Source: AP-15 sp035509615 (GTDB taxonomy: Bacteria; Pseudomonadota; Alphaproteobacteria; ATCC43930; CGMCC-115725). Taken from it: a DNA stretch of 11,349 nucleotides. The translations under genes were made by a program, and so were the position numbers. The notes under the pieces were generated by a model, which saw nothing but the letters and a program-made list of their open reading frames with translations, did not search any database and had not been told where the DNA came from. Of this stretch, positions 1-7,751 are shown piece by piece (positions within the stretch are counted from its first letter, which is position 1; each line of letters begins with the position of its first letter). The DNA lies in the NCBI GenBank assembly GCA_035509615.1, contig DATJLK010000101.1, positions 1 to 11,349 on the forward strand, read 5' to 3'.

Positions 1-166
1 CATTGCCGACCGCGGCATGAACGGCAGGCCAGCCGATCCTGCGCGACGGCAATGGGGTGATGACCGCTCGCCCGGTCACCAAAGAGGCCATCGATGAACT
101 GCCCTCCGGGTGGCCGAGGAAGCCATCGCCGTGATCAACGCCTGCGACGTCATGGTCGTGCAGTAG
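1..166 (+). pseudogene. Frameshifted 3' end of an unrecognised gene (partial)
   Basis: Two reading frames in succession look protein-like but neither spans the region. Frame 3 is open from 21 to 134 and reads through GQPILRDGNGVMTARPVTKE. Frame 2 is open from 98 to the TAG at 164-166 and reads RVAEEAIAVINACDVMVVQ. Adding one base near 97-110 would join them into a continuous C-terminal segment. A further frame break may lie near 20-30, where frame 2 reads IADRGMNGRP. I do not recognise the family. It could be a decayed gene, a sequencing error in a real gene, or chance. The end of this segment overlaps the start of the gene at 94. Confidence 0.3.
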
Positions 167-651
167 CGCCGCCCCGGTTGGTCGTCGCCGCGGCGCTGAT
201 CGCCATATCGCTGATACTTCCCGGTCACAAGGCGACGGCGGATCAGGCAATTATTGGCACGGCGTTCGTCGAGCAGACACACACGATCGATCCGGCAATG
301 GTTGAAAAGCTGCCGGCGATTGACCAGAAGGTGTCGTTCATGACCGGCCATGGTCCCGAGGAGGCCACCTATACCGGCGCGCTGCTCTGGTCGGTGCTCG
401 AACACGCAGAAATGCTAGGTGGCGATCGCCGGGCGCGCGTTCACCGCACAGTCATTGTGACCGGGCGCGACGGCTACACCGCGGTGCTTGCGCTCGCGGA
501 GATTGACCCCGAATTCGAGGGTAAAGAGGCGCTGCTGGCCTATCGCCGGAACGGTCAGCCGATGGCAGGACACACGCTGCGGTTGGTGGTTCCGGGTGAC
601 CGCTACGGCGGTCGCAGTGTCCGCGATGTCGTCCGGATCGACCTCCATTGA
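94..651 (+). CDS. Exported protein with molybdopterin-oxidoreductase (sulfite-oxidase-like) fold
   Basis: This 185-residue protein resembles the short stand-alone members of the oxidoreductase molybdopterin-binding domain family. Visible family features are a YTGALLWSVL segment (residues 93-102), a central strand run with GRDGYTAVLALAEIDPEF (about 124-141), LAYRRNGQPM (149-158) and a C-terminal LRLVVPGDRYGGRSVRDVV block (162-180). Residues 28-49 form a hydrophobic export segment ending in KATA, so the mature protein probably begins near Asp50 and is periplasmic. The ATG at 94 has a fair Shine-Dalgarno sequence (AAAGAGG, 81-87) six bases upstream. It gives a long Arg-rich N-terminus overlapping the preceding fragment. 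A TTG at 178 is an alternative but would leave a signal peptide without basic residues. The only cysteine is Cys3, in the leader, so the cysteine that ligates molybdenum in sulfite oxidases is missing. The cofactor and substrate are therefore unknown; a structural or accessory role is possible. Confidence 0.8.
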   Translation: MNCPPGGRGSHRRDQRLRRHGRAVAPPRLVVAAALIAISLILPGHKATADQAIIGTAFVEQTHTIDPAMVEKLPAIDQKVSFMTGHGPEEATYTGALLWSVLEHAEMLGGDRRARVHRTVIVTGRDGYTAVLALAEIDPEFEGKEALLAYRRNGQPMAGHTLRLVVPGDRYGGRSVRDVVRIDLH

Positions 652-731
652 GCTCGATACCGCACCCGACATCCTCGATCGACGCCCAAATGCCTGGCGC
701 CAAATGGTTGGACGAATTTCGGATTAAGTCC

Positions 732-908
732 TTAGCCGCTCCGACAGGGATATCGGCGCTCGACATGCTCGGCCATCCGCCGGAAGCGCTCGGCCAGCTC
801 CAGTAATTCACGGCGCACTTCCGGCAACTGACTTCGCTCTGCGAGCTGCCTGATCTCATCGGCAACGTTCCGGTAATATTCGGCCGTGGGTAGCTGTTCG
901 CCGCTCAT
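732..908 (-). CDS. Small helical protein, 58 residues, conserved type
   Basis: The minus strand carries an intact 58-codon gene from an ATG (complement of 906-908) to TAA (complement of 732-734). It begins MSGEQLPTAEYYRNVADEIR, continues with QLAERSQLPEVRRELLELAE, and ends with an Arg/Glu-rich helix, RFRRMAEHVERR. The pattern predicts two amphipathic helices joined near the LPEVRREL segment, with no signal peptide or membrane segment. Many alphaproteobacteria carry small uncharacterised proteins with this xTAEYYRxxADEIRxLA start (recalled from family knowledge, not searched). Codon use is high-GC like the neighbouring genes. An EcfG-type promoter lies about 48 bases upstream of the start codon, so expression during general stress is the likeliest regulation. 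The function is unknown. Confidence 0.75.
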   Translation of the reverse strand: MSGEQLPTAEYYRNVADEIRQLAERSQLPEVRRELLELAERFRRMAEHVERRYPCRSG

Positions 909-926
909 TCAGCTCGCCGCTCATTC
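898..926. repeat. 13-bp direct repeat, 16-bp period, duplicating a start codon
   Basis: The 13-mer TCGCCGCTCATTC occurs at 898-910 and again at 914-926. On the minus strand each copy contains GAATGAGCGGCGA, so the start codon and first codons of the 58-residue gene are present twice, 16 bases apart and therefore in different frames. Only the downstream copy (ATG at the complement of 906-908) opens the conserved reading frame. The upstream copy would give a frame that stops after a couple of dozen codons. Confidence 0.8.
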
Positions 927-955
927 GGCCCAACACTCGGAACCAATGCCGCAAT

Positions 956-981
956 AACGCCGCGATTTGGATCTCAGTTCC
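956..981 (-). promoter_or_regulatory. EcfG-type (general stress response) promoter
   Basis: Read on the minus strand, the sequence is GGAAC (981-977), 17 bases, then CGTT (959-956). This exactly matches the alphaproteobacterial EcfG consensus GGAAC-N16/17-CGTT. Transcription would begin near 948-950, giving a 5' leader of about 40 bases ahead of the ATG of the 58-residue gene. The match, spacing, orientation and distance all agree. That the element is active is an inference. Confidence 0.65.
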
Positions 982-1128
982 TCAACCACCGCCGAGGTTA
1001 CGATATCATACAGTGCATTAAATTAGTGTTGTCAGCCTGGTTGATTTAAACGGCGCCTCGTAAAACAACGGAGAAATGCATTACAAAATGTCACATGACG
1101 AGAGGAAATTACGATCGTTGATTATACT

Positions 1129-1302
1129 ATGGAAAGACATATTAAGTTCCTGCGCGACCAGGCAGCATCGCTCCGACGACTGGCCCTGCGCGCGTCACCA
1201 ATCGCCGAGGCGATTCGCCGTATTGCTGACCAACTCGATGCCAATGCCAAGGAGCTGGAGGATCATCAACAGCGGTCGGGGTCCCCACCAGGCGAGGCGT
1301 GA
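1129..1302 (+). CDS. Small helical protein, 57 residues
   Basis: This 57-codon frame opens MERHIKFLRDQAASLRRLAL, continues RASPIAEAIRRIADQLDANA, and ends in a polar tail with GSPPGEA. The pattern again predicts a two-helix hairpin without a signal peptide, similar in layout to the 58-residue protein on the opposite strand (compare ADEIRQLAER with AASLRRLALR). No in-frame start exists between the upstream stop at 1096 and the ATG at 1129. The Shine-Dalgarno signal is poor: the nearest purine run, GAGAGGAAA, lies over 20 bases away. The 150 or so bases upstream are clearly richer in A and T than the rest of the window, as expected of a promoter region. It may be translated from a leaderless or short-leader message. 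The function is unknown. Confidence 0.55.
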   Translation: MERHIKFLRDQAASLRRLALRASPIAEAIRRIADQLDANAKELEDHQQRSGSPPGEA

Positions 1303-1837
1303 CGCCACTCGCAGCGATGTGCCGGCGGATCCGGTCATCTTTGGCGCGGATCAACCCTGTTGCGTCGGGGCCCCTCCGGCCGGCCGCGCCCGCGGCCATC
1401 GCGGAACGCCCCACAAATGGGATATTGCAGGCGGGCTTGGCGATTCGCTCGCGACGCGTCGCGATCTTGACTCGATCGGCAGCATCTGGCTTGGGCTTTC
1501 AGGATGCGGCAAGTGATGACGCCGGTTCGATAAAAGATCTGGTGCTCGCTGTTTCCCTTGATCCGCTTTGGACGATCACCTATTGGGGATGGACAACCTG
1601 TTGGGATAATCAGCGGCCATATGAATGAAGGAGCCGGCCGGCTCCGGGCAAAGTAGAAGCCTTTATTGTGTCACGGATTGTCAGCCCCCTCCCCTAGATC
1701 CGCGGGTCATAGGCGCGTTAGTGAGTGAGATGAAGGCTCCTGCCCTGCTGATGGCACATCTCGGCGGGACGCAGGTCGACGCCGGTCTCGCCGGCCAACA
1801 CGCCACGCAAGGCGGAGCAACGGAATGCCGGCAAGCA
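1303..1837. other. Region of uncertain coding status upstream of tamA
   Basis: No gene here can be supported firmly. A GTG-started frame at 1299-1628 (109 codons) shares GTGA with the stop of the 57-residue gene. Its end shares ATGA with an ATG at 1625 that is in frame with tamA. Its product (CRRIRSSLARINPVASG early, DPLWTITYWGWTTCWDNQ at the end) resembles nothing I know. The stretch 1625-1837, in frame with tamA, uses rarer codons (AGA, CTA, ATA, TTA), encodes three cysteines and lacks the look of an export signal, so it is more likely leader than protein. No tRNA or other structured RNA gene was seen. Confidence 0.45.
1630..1645. repeat. 16-bp perfect palindrome in the tamA leader
   Basis: GGAGCCGGCCGGCTCC is identical to its own reverse complement. 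It begins five bases after the ATG at 1625 and lies about 190 bases before the start favoured for tamA. No run of T follows, so it is not an intrinsic terminator. It could be a dimeric protein-binding site or a leader hairpin, or a chance product of the high GC content. Confidence 0.6.
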
Positions 1838-3736
1838 ATGGCAAGCCCGAGCGTGATCGGCCAAATTGCCGGTTCGCCGACGCCGCGCAGCGGGCATCGC
1901 GTTAGCCGCGGGTTGGTCATAGCCGTCGCGGCCATGGCTTTAACATTCGCCGCCCCCCGGTCGCAGGCCGCGGATCCGCAGCCCTATACCGTCAATCTCG
2001 GCAAGACCGGCAACGGCGCGCTCGACCAGGCGCTGCACGATTCGTCCGACCTGGTCAGCCTGCGTGAAAGCGCGCCCGCCGGGCCTTTTGCCCTGATCGA
2101 ACGGGCCCGCACGGACGCCGGCAGGCTGGTGGCGGCGATGCACAGCTTTGGTTACTATAAAGGCAGCGTCAGCATCACGATCGCCGGTCACGGGCTCCAG
2201 GACGGCGATCTGCCCGACCTGCTGCGCCGCGCGCCGGCGAACCCGCCGGTCACCGTGACGGTCGCGCCACAGCCGGGTCCGCTGTTCCACATCCGCAAAG
2301 TCGAGATCAAGGGCGCCCTGCCGGCACAGGCGCGGGTTCGGCTCGGCCTCGCACCCGGCGCACCGGCGCGGGCTCAGGATGTGCTGATGGCACAGACGCG
2401 GCTGCTCGACGCGCTGCGCACAGAGGGCTACGCGCTTGCCAAAGTGTCGGCGCCAATGGTGATCGAGGATCCGGCCGCCAACAGCCTCGACGTCACCTAT
2501 ACCGTGAACACCGGTCCACGGGTCGATTTCGGCGAGATTTCGATAAAAGGGCTGCATGCCGTCAACCCGGACTTTGTCAAAAAGCGTCTGCTGATCCGGC
2601 CCGGCGAGCAATTCAGTCCTCAGGCGTTGGAGAAGGCGCGGGCGGACCTCTCCTCGCTCGGGGTCTTTGCGTCGGTGCGGGCGACGACCTCCGATAAGCT
2701 CGACGCTGCGGGCCGCCTCCCGATCGAGTTCGATGTGGTCGAACGACCGGCGCACAGTGTCAGCTTTGGCGCAGCCTATTCGACCGATCTTGGCGCCGGT
2801 CTGACGACCACCTGGTCCGATCGTAACCTGTTTGGCAATGCCGAGCAGCTGAACCTGTCGGCCGGCGTGCAGGGCGGCGGCACCGTCGAGCACGGTCCTG
2901 CTTACGATGTCAGCGCTCAGTTCATCAAACCTGATTTTCTCGACCGCAACCAATCGTTGCAGGCGGATCTCGGTGCGGTCAAGCAGAACCTGCTCGCCTA
3001 TGATCAAAACGCGCTCAGCGCAGATGTCTTGCTCAAGCGCACATTTCTAACGCATTGGAGCGGCTCGATCGGCCTGTCCGGGGAAGCGGAACGGATCGCG
3101 CAGGAGGGGATCACGCGCAATTACACGCTTATCGGGCTGCCGCTGACCGTGAAATACGACAGCACCAACAGCCTTTTGGACCCGACCAGCGGCGTGCGCG
3201 CCGCGGCGTTGGTGACGCCGACCTATTCGCTCGGCGGCTCCAACGCGACTTTTGTGCTGATGCAGCTTTCGGGATCGACCTATCTCGACATGTCGTCGTT
3301 GTGGAACAAACCCGGGCGCAGCGTTGTCGCGTTGCGCGGACTGCTCGGGACTGCCGAGGGCGCCAGCCAGTTCGAGTTGCCGCCCGACCAGCGCTTTTAT
3401 GCCGGCGGCAGCGGCACCGTGCGCGGCTACAAATATCAATCGATCGGTCCGCACTTTGCCGACGGAAACCCCGAAGGCGGCACTTCGATCGTCGCCGGCA
3501 GCCTCGAGTTCCGACAACGCATCTTGTCCGATTACGGGTTTGCCGCATTTCTCGACGGCGGCCAGGTCTCCGCCAGCGGCTCGCCTTTTGACGACAGTCT
3601 CAGATTTGGAGCCGGCATTGGCGCCCGCTACTATACCTCGTTCGGTCCAATCCGGCTCGATATCGCCGTCCCGCTGACACGGATTCCCAATGGCGGTACG
3701 TTCGAAATCTACCTCGGCATCGGGCAGGCTTTCTGA
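1838..3736 (+). CDS. tamA: TamA, Omp85-family outer-membrane assembly protein
   Basis: TamA is the outer-membrane half of the translocation and assembly module and works with TamB. The favoured start is the ATG at 1838, giving 632 residues; the frame is open from an ATG at 1625 (703 residues, numbering used here). Residues 94-115 form a signal peptide ending RSQAAD, which sits sensibly only behind Met72. About 119-375 hold POTRA-like repeats, including FHIRKVEIKGALP (221-233) and GPRVDFGEISIKGL (297-310). From about 378 the sequence is a Bac_surface_Ag (Omp85) beta-barrel. It has the conserved loop-6 motif GSGTVRGYKYQS (595-606) and GARYYTSFGPIRLDIAVPL (666-684), and ends in Phe703, the usual terminal residue for barrels inserted by BamA. 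The stop TGA overlaps the tamB start by one base. POTRA domains and the adjacent tamB favour TamA over BamA. No strong ribosome-binding site precedes any of the three possible ATGs (1625, 1730, 1838). Confidence 0.93.
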   Translation: MASPSVIGQIAGSPTPRSGHRVSRGLVIAVAAMALTFAAPRSQAADPQPYTVNLGKTGNGALDQALHDSSDLVSLRESAPAGPFALIERARTDAGRLVAAMHSFGYYKGSVSITIAGHGLQDGDLPDLLRRAPANPPVTVTVAPQPGPLFHIRKVEIKGALPAQARVRLGLAPGAPARAQDVLMAQTRLLDALRTEGYALAKVSAPMVIEDPAANSLDVTYTVNTGPRVDFGEISIKGLHAVNPDFVKKRLLIRPGEQFSPQALEKARADLSSLGVFASVRATTSDKLDAAGRLPIEFDVVERPAHSVSFGAAYSTDLGAGLTTTWSDRNLFGNAEQLNLSAGVQGGGTVEHGPAYDVSAQFIKPDFLDRNQSLQADLGAVKQNLLAYDQNALSADVLLKRTFLTHWSGSIGLSGEAERIAQEGITRNYTLIGLPLTVKYDSTNSLLDPTSGVRAAALVTPTYSLGGSNATFVLMQLSGSTYLDMSSLWNKPGRSVVALRGLLGTAEGASQFELPPDQRFYAGGSGTVRGYKYQSIGPHFADGNPEGGTSIVAGSLEFRQRILSDYGFAAFLDGGQVSASGSPFDDSLRFGAGIGARYYTSFGPIRLDIAVPLTRIPNGGTFEIYLGIGQAF

Positions 3737-6700
3737 TGCGGCGGCGGCTTCTGCAGTGGATCGGGTGGAGCGTTGCCATCCTGGTCGCGGGACCGGTGGC
3801 GCTTGTCGTCCTGGTGCTGGTTGGCGGCAACACCGCGCCCGGACAAGCGCTGATCGCTCGGCTCGCTCCGCAATTGACCGCGGGGCTCGTGACCATGGAC
3901 GGGCTTTCGGGCCGGTTTCCCGATCGGCTACACGCCGCCCATCTGGCGCTTCATGACAAGGACGGCATCTGGGCGACAATCGACGATCTGAAGCTCGACT
4001 GGTCGCCGCTGCGACTCCTCGCCGGCGAGATTGCAATCCGCCGTATTTCAGCGACGGAAATCGCTGTCCGGCGTTCCCCGGCAAGCTCTCAAAGCAGTTC
4101 ATCGGGTTTACGGTTTGCGGTCGATATCGACAGGCTGCATGTCGCTCGCTTGAACATCGCGGCGGCGGTAACCGGAACCGCCACCTCGCTGGCTCTCGAC
4201 GGGTCGGCTGCGATCACCGCGAGCGAGCAAGGGCAGGTCATCCTGGCCGCAGAGGGGATCGATGCCGCCGGCAGCTACCATCTCGATGCCCGCCTCGACC
4301 CCGCCGATCTTCACATCCGGCTGATCGGGCACGAGCCATCGCACGGTTTGATATCGAGGATCGCCGGCCTGCCCGATCTCGGGCGGCTGGAAGTGGATGC
4401 AAGTCTTGACGGACCGCGCTCAGCCGCCGTTGTGAAACTGGCGTTGGCCGCCGGGGCATTGCGGGCGGCGGCGCAGGGGACGATCGATCTCGAACATCGC
4501 TCGACCAAGCTTGCCGTCACCGCGACCGCACCGGCAATGGCGCCGCGACCGGATCTGTCATGGCAGTCGATTGCGCTCGACGCCAAGATCGATGGACCCC
4601 TTGTCCGACCCGCGGCGTCGGCGATGCTTGATATTGCGGCCCTCAGAGCCGGCGGTGCCTCCGCCGCGCGGATTACGACCAAGGTCGAGGGCGATTCCGG
4701 CGCGGTGCGGCTATCGGCATCGCTCGCCGGAGTTCGCATTCCGGGGCCCCGGCCCGACCTGCTGAGCGCAGCGCCGGTCGAGGTGACGGCCGAGATGCGG
4801 CTCGACCAGCCGGACCGCCCGGTCCATTTCTCGCTGGCGCATCCGCTGATCACGGCTGACGGGAACGCGACCACCACGGCCGGACAGCATGGTCAGCTTA
4901 AACTCGACCTACCGAACTTGGCGCCGCTGGCGTCGCTGGCCGGGCTCGATCTGCAAGGCCGTGCGGCATTGGACCTGACTGCGGCGGTGCAGAATGGCAC
5001 CACCCGGCTCGGCGCCAGCGGAACCGTCGCGATTACTGGCGGGCAGGCTCCGGCCCCGGCGCTGATCGGCGACGACGCCCATCTCACGTTGTCGGCCGCC
5101 GCGACGGGCTCGCAGGTGACCCTGTCGCGGCTCGAACTCGATGGTCGCAAGCTCCATGCATCGGGTGCGGGCAAATTAGGCCCCGGCAAGCTTGCGCTCG
5201 ACTGGCAACTGGCTCTGCCCGATCTGACCAGCGTAGTTCCGACCCTGGCGGGCGCGATCAAGCTACAAGGATCGGTGGCTGGACCGGCCGACGATCTCGC
5301 CGCGACAACTGATCTCTCAGGGAGGTTGGGGCCGGTCGGAAAGCCGCAGGGCCCGCTCAGCGCGCAGGCGCAATTGAACGGCCTTCCCGGCAAACCTGCC
5401 GGCCGCATCACCGCACAGGGTATGCTGGTGGGATCGCCGCTCGCACTGACCGTCGCCGCGACCCACACCGTCGCTGGCGGGCTGAAGGTCACGATCGAGC
5501 GTGCCGACTGGAAGAGCGCGCATGCCCAGGGCACGCTCGCCCTGGCGCCCGGTGCACGCTTCCCGCTGGGCCGGCTCGACCTGCGGATGTCGCGCCTCGC
5601 CGATGTCGGTCCACTGATCGGGCAGCCGATCACCGGCGCACTCACCGCCAGCGTGGTCACCGACGAAGCCGGGGGCCATCAACGAGCTGATTTGCACCTC
5701 GCGGCGCATGATCTGGGGCTGGCCGGAGCTGCGTCGGCCGGCCATGCTGAACTGGCGGCGGTCATCGTCGATCCGCTGACCCATCCCATGCTCAACTCGC
5801 GTATTGTTGCCGGCGGCAAATCGGCGAGCGGCGTCGCCGCGTCGGCGCGGATCGAACTCGCCGGCCCGGAAGACGCATTCCGGCTGAACGCCGCGGCCGA
5901 GATCCGCACCCCCGGGAGCGGCGACGCGCGTCTGGCCGCCACCGGAACCGTCAATGCCGTAGCCCGCCGGGCCACGCTGTCCGCCTTGCAAGCGGCCTGG
6001 AAGGGCCAAGAGGCGCATTTGCTGGGGCCGGCCGGTGTTGGCTTTGGCAACGGCATAAGCATCGACCATCTCCGGCTGGCGCTTGGGCAGGGGGAGATCG
6101 ATGCGAACGGCCGGGTGTCGCCGAGACTCGATCTGAGCGTGGCAATGCGCAACCTCTCCGCCGGTGTGGCCGCCGCCTTTGCCCCGGGCTTTGCCGCCGA
6201 CGGCGTTTTGCACGGTGACGCCAAACTGACCGGAACACCAGGGCGCCCGGAAGGCAGGCTCCGGCTGGAGGCCAGCGGTCTGCGTTTGCGCAGTGGTCCG
6301 GGTCGAGTGTTGCCCGCCGCCAACGTGATCGCATCGGCTGATCTCGCCGGAACCGGTGCGCGCATCGCGGCGCGCCTGACGGCCGGGCGGGCGGCCAGCT
6401 TATCGGTCGGCGGGCAATTGGCGACCGCACCATCGGCGCCGATCGATCTTCGGGCCGTCGGCGCGCTCGACCTGACAATGCTCGATCCGCTGCTGAGCGC
6501 AAGCGGGCGGCGGGTAACGGGGGAGGTCTCGCTTGACGCCCGGATCGGCGGATCGTTACGGGCGCCGCGGATCAGCGGCACGGCGCAGCTGGCGAACGCC
6601 ACGATCGAGGATTTCTCTCTGGGCGCCGACATCACCGATATCAGCGGGCTCGTCGAAGCCGACGGAGGCACGATCAGATTGACCCGCTTGCAGGGCCGGG

Positions 6701-7740
6701 CTGGGCCGGGGACAATCGGCGCAACCGGCTCGGTCGACGTCTCCGCGCCGGAATTGCCGGTCAATCTGCAAATCACTGCCCGCAATGCCCGCCCGATCGC
6801 GAGCGACCGCCTGACGGCGACCCTCGATGCCGATCTGCAAGTACGCGGTGAAGCCCTTGGAAAGCTTGCCGTCGCCGGCAAGGTCGATGTGCTGCACGCC
6901 GAGATCGGCATCCCAAAGCGCATGCCAGTCGCAGTACCGAACCTCGCTGTGCGTATCGCCGGCCAGCCGCCGGCCCCGCCACCGGCACCGCCGCCGGCGA
7001 TCGCGCTCGATACGACCGTCGCCGCGCATCAGGTTGTGGTGCGCGGCCGCGGCTTGTTTGCCGAACTTGCCGGCACCGTAAAAATTTCCGGCAGCACCGC
7101 GGCGCCGCAGCCGCTCGGCAGTTTCCACATGGTCCGCGGCAATCTCAGCATCGCCGGGCAGACCCTGACCTTCGACAAGGGAGAGGTTGGCTTCAATGGC
7201 GGCAGCCTGACCGATCCGAGCCTCGATTTCGTCGCGACCAGTTCCACGACCACGACCAGCGCATCGCTGGCAATCACCGGCACCGCGAGCAATCCGCAGA
7301 TCAAGCTGACCAGCATTCCCGAACTGCCACCCGACGAGGTGCTGGCGCAAGTGCTGTTCCACCGCAACGCCTCGTCGCTGAGCCCGTTCGAACTGGCGGG
7401 AATTGCCAACTCGCTGGCTGAGCTCAGCGGCACCGCGTCGGGGGTCGGCGATCCGCTCGGCGGGATGCGCCAGCGCTTGGGTCTGGAGCAGCTGTCAATC
7501 GGCACCAACGCCAATGGCAGCGCCAGCTTGCAGGCGGGCCGATACGTCGCCCGCGGCGTCTATATCGGTGCGCAGCAGGGTGCGGGCGGCAACAGCAGCC
7601 AGGCAAAGGTCGAGATCGACATCGCCAAGGGGCTCAAAGTGGTCGGGACCGTCGGCACCGGCGCCAATGCGACACCCGGCGCCACCCCGGCGGACTCCGC
7701 CGGCACCAGCCTCGGCCTCAAATATCAGTTGGATTACTGA
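3736..7740 (+). CDS. tamB: TamB, translocation/assembly module inner-membrane-anchored protein
   Basis: This 1334-residue protein starts at an ATG sharing one base with the tamA stop (TGATG), so the two are translationally coupled. Residues 2-4 are RRR, followed by a single signal-anchor helix (about 9-28). The remainder is a long repetitive beta-strand-rich region typical of AsmA/TamB-type proteins, thought to form a groove or tube across the periplasm. A Pro/Ala-rich stretch, GQPPAPPPAPPPAIA, lies at 1076-1090. The C-terminal TamB domain (formerly DUF490) covers roughly the last 380 residues. It includes the characteristic PELPPDEVLAQVLF motif followed by LSPFELAGIA (about 1195-1220) and ends GLKYQLDY with a terminal aromatic strand. 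The known roles are assembly of some outer-membrane proteins with TamA and, for the family, phospholipid transport to the outer membrane. The length is within the usual range, and I see no frame break. Confidence 0.95.
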   Translation: MRRRLLQWIGWSVAILVAGPVALVVLVLVGGNTAPGQALIARLAPQLTAGLVTMDGLSGRFPDRLHAAHLALHDKDGIWATIDDLKLDWSPLRLLAGEIAIRRISATEIAVRRSPASSQSSSSGLRFAVDIDRLHVARLNIAAAVTGTATSLALDGSAAITASEQGQVILAAEGIDAAGSYHLDARLDPADLHIRLIGHEPSHGLISRIAGLPDLGRLEVDASLDGPRSAAVVKLALAAGALRAAAQGTIDLEHRSTKLAVTATAPAMAPRPDLSWQSIALDAKIDGPLVRPAASAMLDIAALRAGGASAARITTKVEGDSGAVRLSASLAGVRIPGPRPDLLSAAPVEVTAEMRLDQPDRPVHFSLAHPLITADGNATTTAGQHGQLKLDLPNLAPLASLAGLDLQGRAALDLTAAVQNGTTRLGASGTVAITGGQAPAPALIGDDAHLTLSAAATGSQVTLSRLELDGRKLHASGAGKLGPGKLALDWQLALPDLTSVVPTLAGAIKLQGSVAGPADDLAATTDLSGRLGPVGKPQGPLSAQAQLNGLPGKPAGRITAQGMLVGSPLALTVAATHTVAGGLKVTIERADWKSAHAQGTLALAPGARFPLGRLDLRMSRLADVGPLIGQPITGALTASVVTDEAGGHQRADLHLAAHDLGLAGAASAGHAELAAVIVDPLTHPMLNSRIVAGGKSASGVAASARIELAGPEDAFRLNAAAEIRTPGSGDARLAATGTVNAVARRATLSALQAAWKGQEAHLLGPAGVGFGNGISIDHLRLALGQGEIDANGRVSPRLDLSVAMRNLSAGVAAAFAPGFAADGVLHGDAKLTGTPGRPEGRLRLEASGLRLRSGPGRVLPAANVIASADLAGTGARIAARLTAGRAASLSVGGQLATAPSAPIDLRAVGALDLTMLDPLLSASGRRVTGEVSLDARIGGSLRAPRISGTAQLANATIEDFSLGADITDISGLVEADGGTIRLTRLQGRAGPGTIGATGSVDVSAPELPVNLQITARNARPIASDRLTATLDADLQVRGEALGKLAVAGKVDVLHAEIGIPKRMPVAVPNLAVRIAGQPPAPPPAPPPAIALDTTVAAHQVVVRGRGLFAELAGTVKISGSTAAPQPLGSFHMVRGNLSIAGQTLTFDKGEVGFNGGSLTDPSLDFVATSSTTTTSASLAITGTASNPQIKLTSIPELPPDEVLAQVLFHRNASSLSPFELAGIANSLAELSGTASGVGDPLGGMRQRLGLEQLSIGTNANGSASLQAGRYVARGVYIGAQQGAGGNSSQAKVEIDIAKGLKVVGTVGTGANATPGATPADSAGTSLGLKYQLDY

Positions 7741-7751
7741 TGGATTACCGA
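7730..7751. repeat. 11-bp tandem duplication spanning the tamB stop
   Basis: TGGATTACTGA (7730-7740) is followed immediately by TGGATTACCGA (7741-7751), identical at 10 of 11 positions. The first copy encodes the last residues and stop of TamB. The junction creates a second TGATG, which opens a 61-codon frame at 7740 that I regard as non-coding. Confidence 0.7.

Noticed and set aside
1123..1128. TATACT as a -10 box
   Set aside because: It sits directly against the ATG of the 57-residue gene and has no -35 element at suitable spacing.
1076..1516. 146-codon plus-strand frame covering the 57-residue gene
   Set aside because: Its translation is Arg/Cys/Trp-rich and low in helical or strand pattern. 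The overlapping 57-codon frame is much more protein-like.
1940..3007. Long minus-strand open frame (355 codons) across tamA
   Set aside because: It lies antisense to a clearly recognised gene in high-GC DNA, where long shadow frames are expected, and its product is Arg-rich and unlike any family.
5679..6923. Minus-strand open frame (414 codons) within tamB
   Set aside because: Ser/Ala/Arg-rich low-complexity shadow of tamB, with no motifs.
6961..7005. Pro/Ala-rich stretch as a minisatellite
   Set aside because: It is a short in-frame low-complexity linker inside tamB and is fully explained by the coding sequence.
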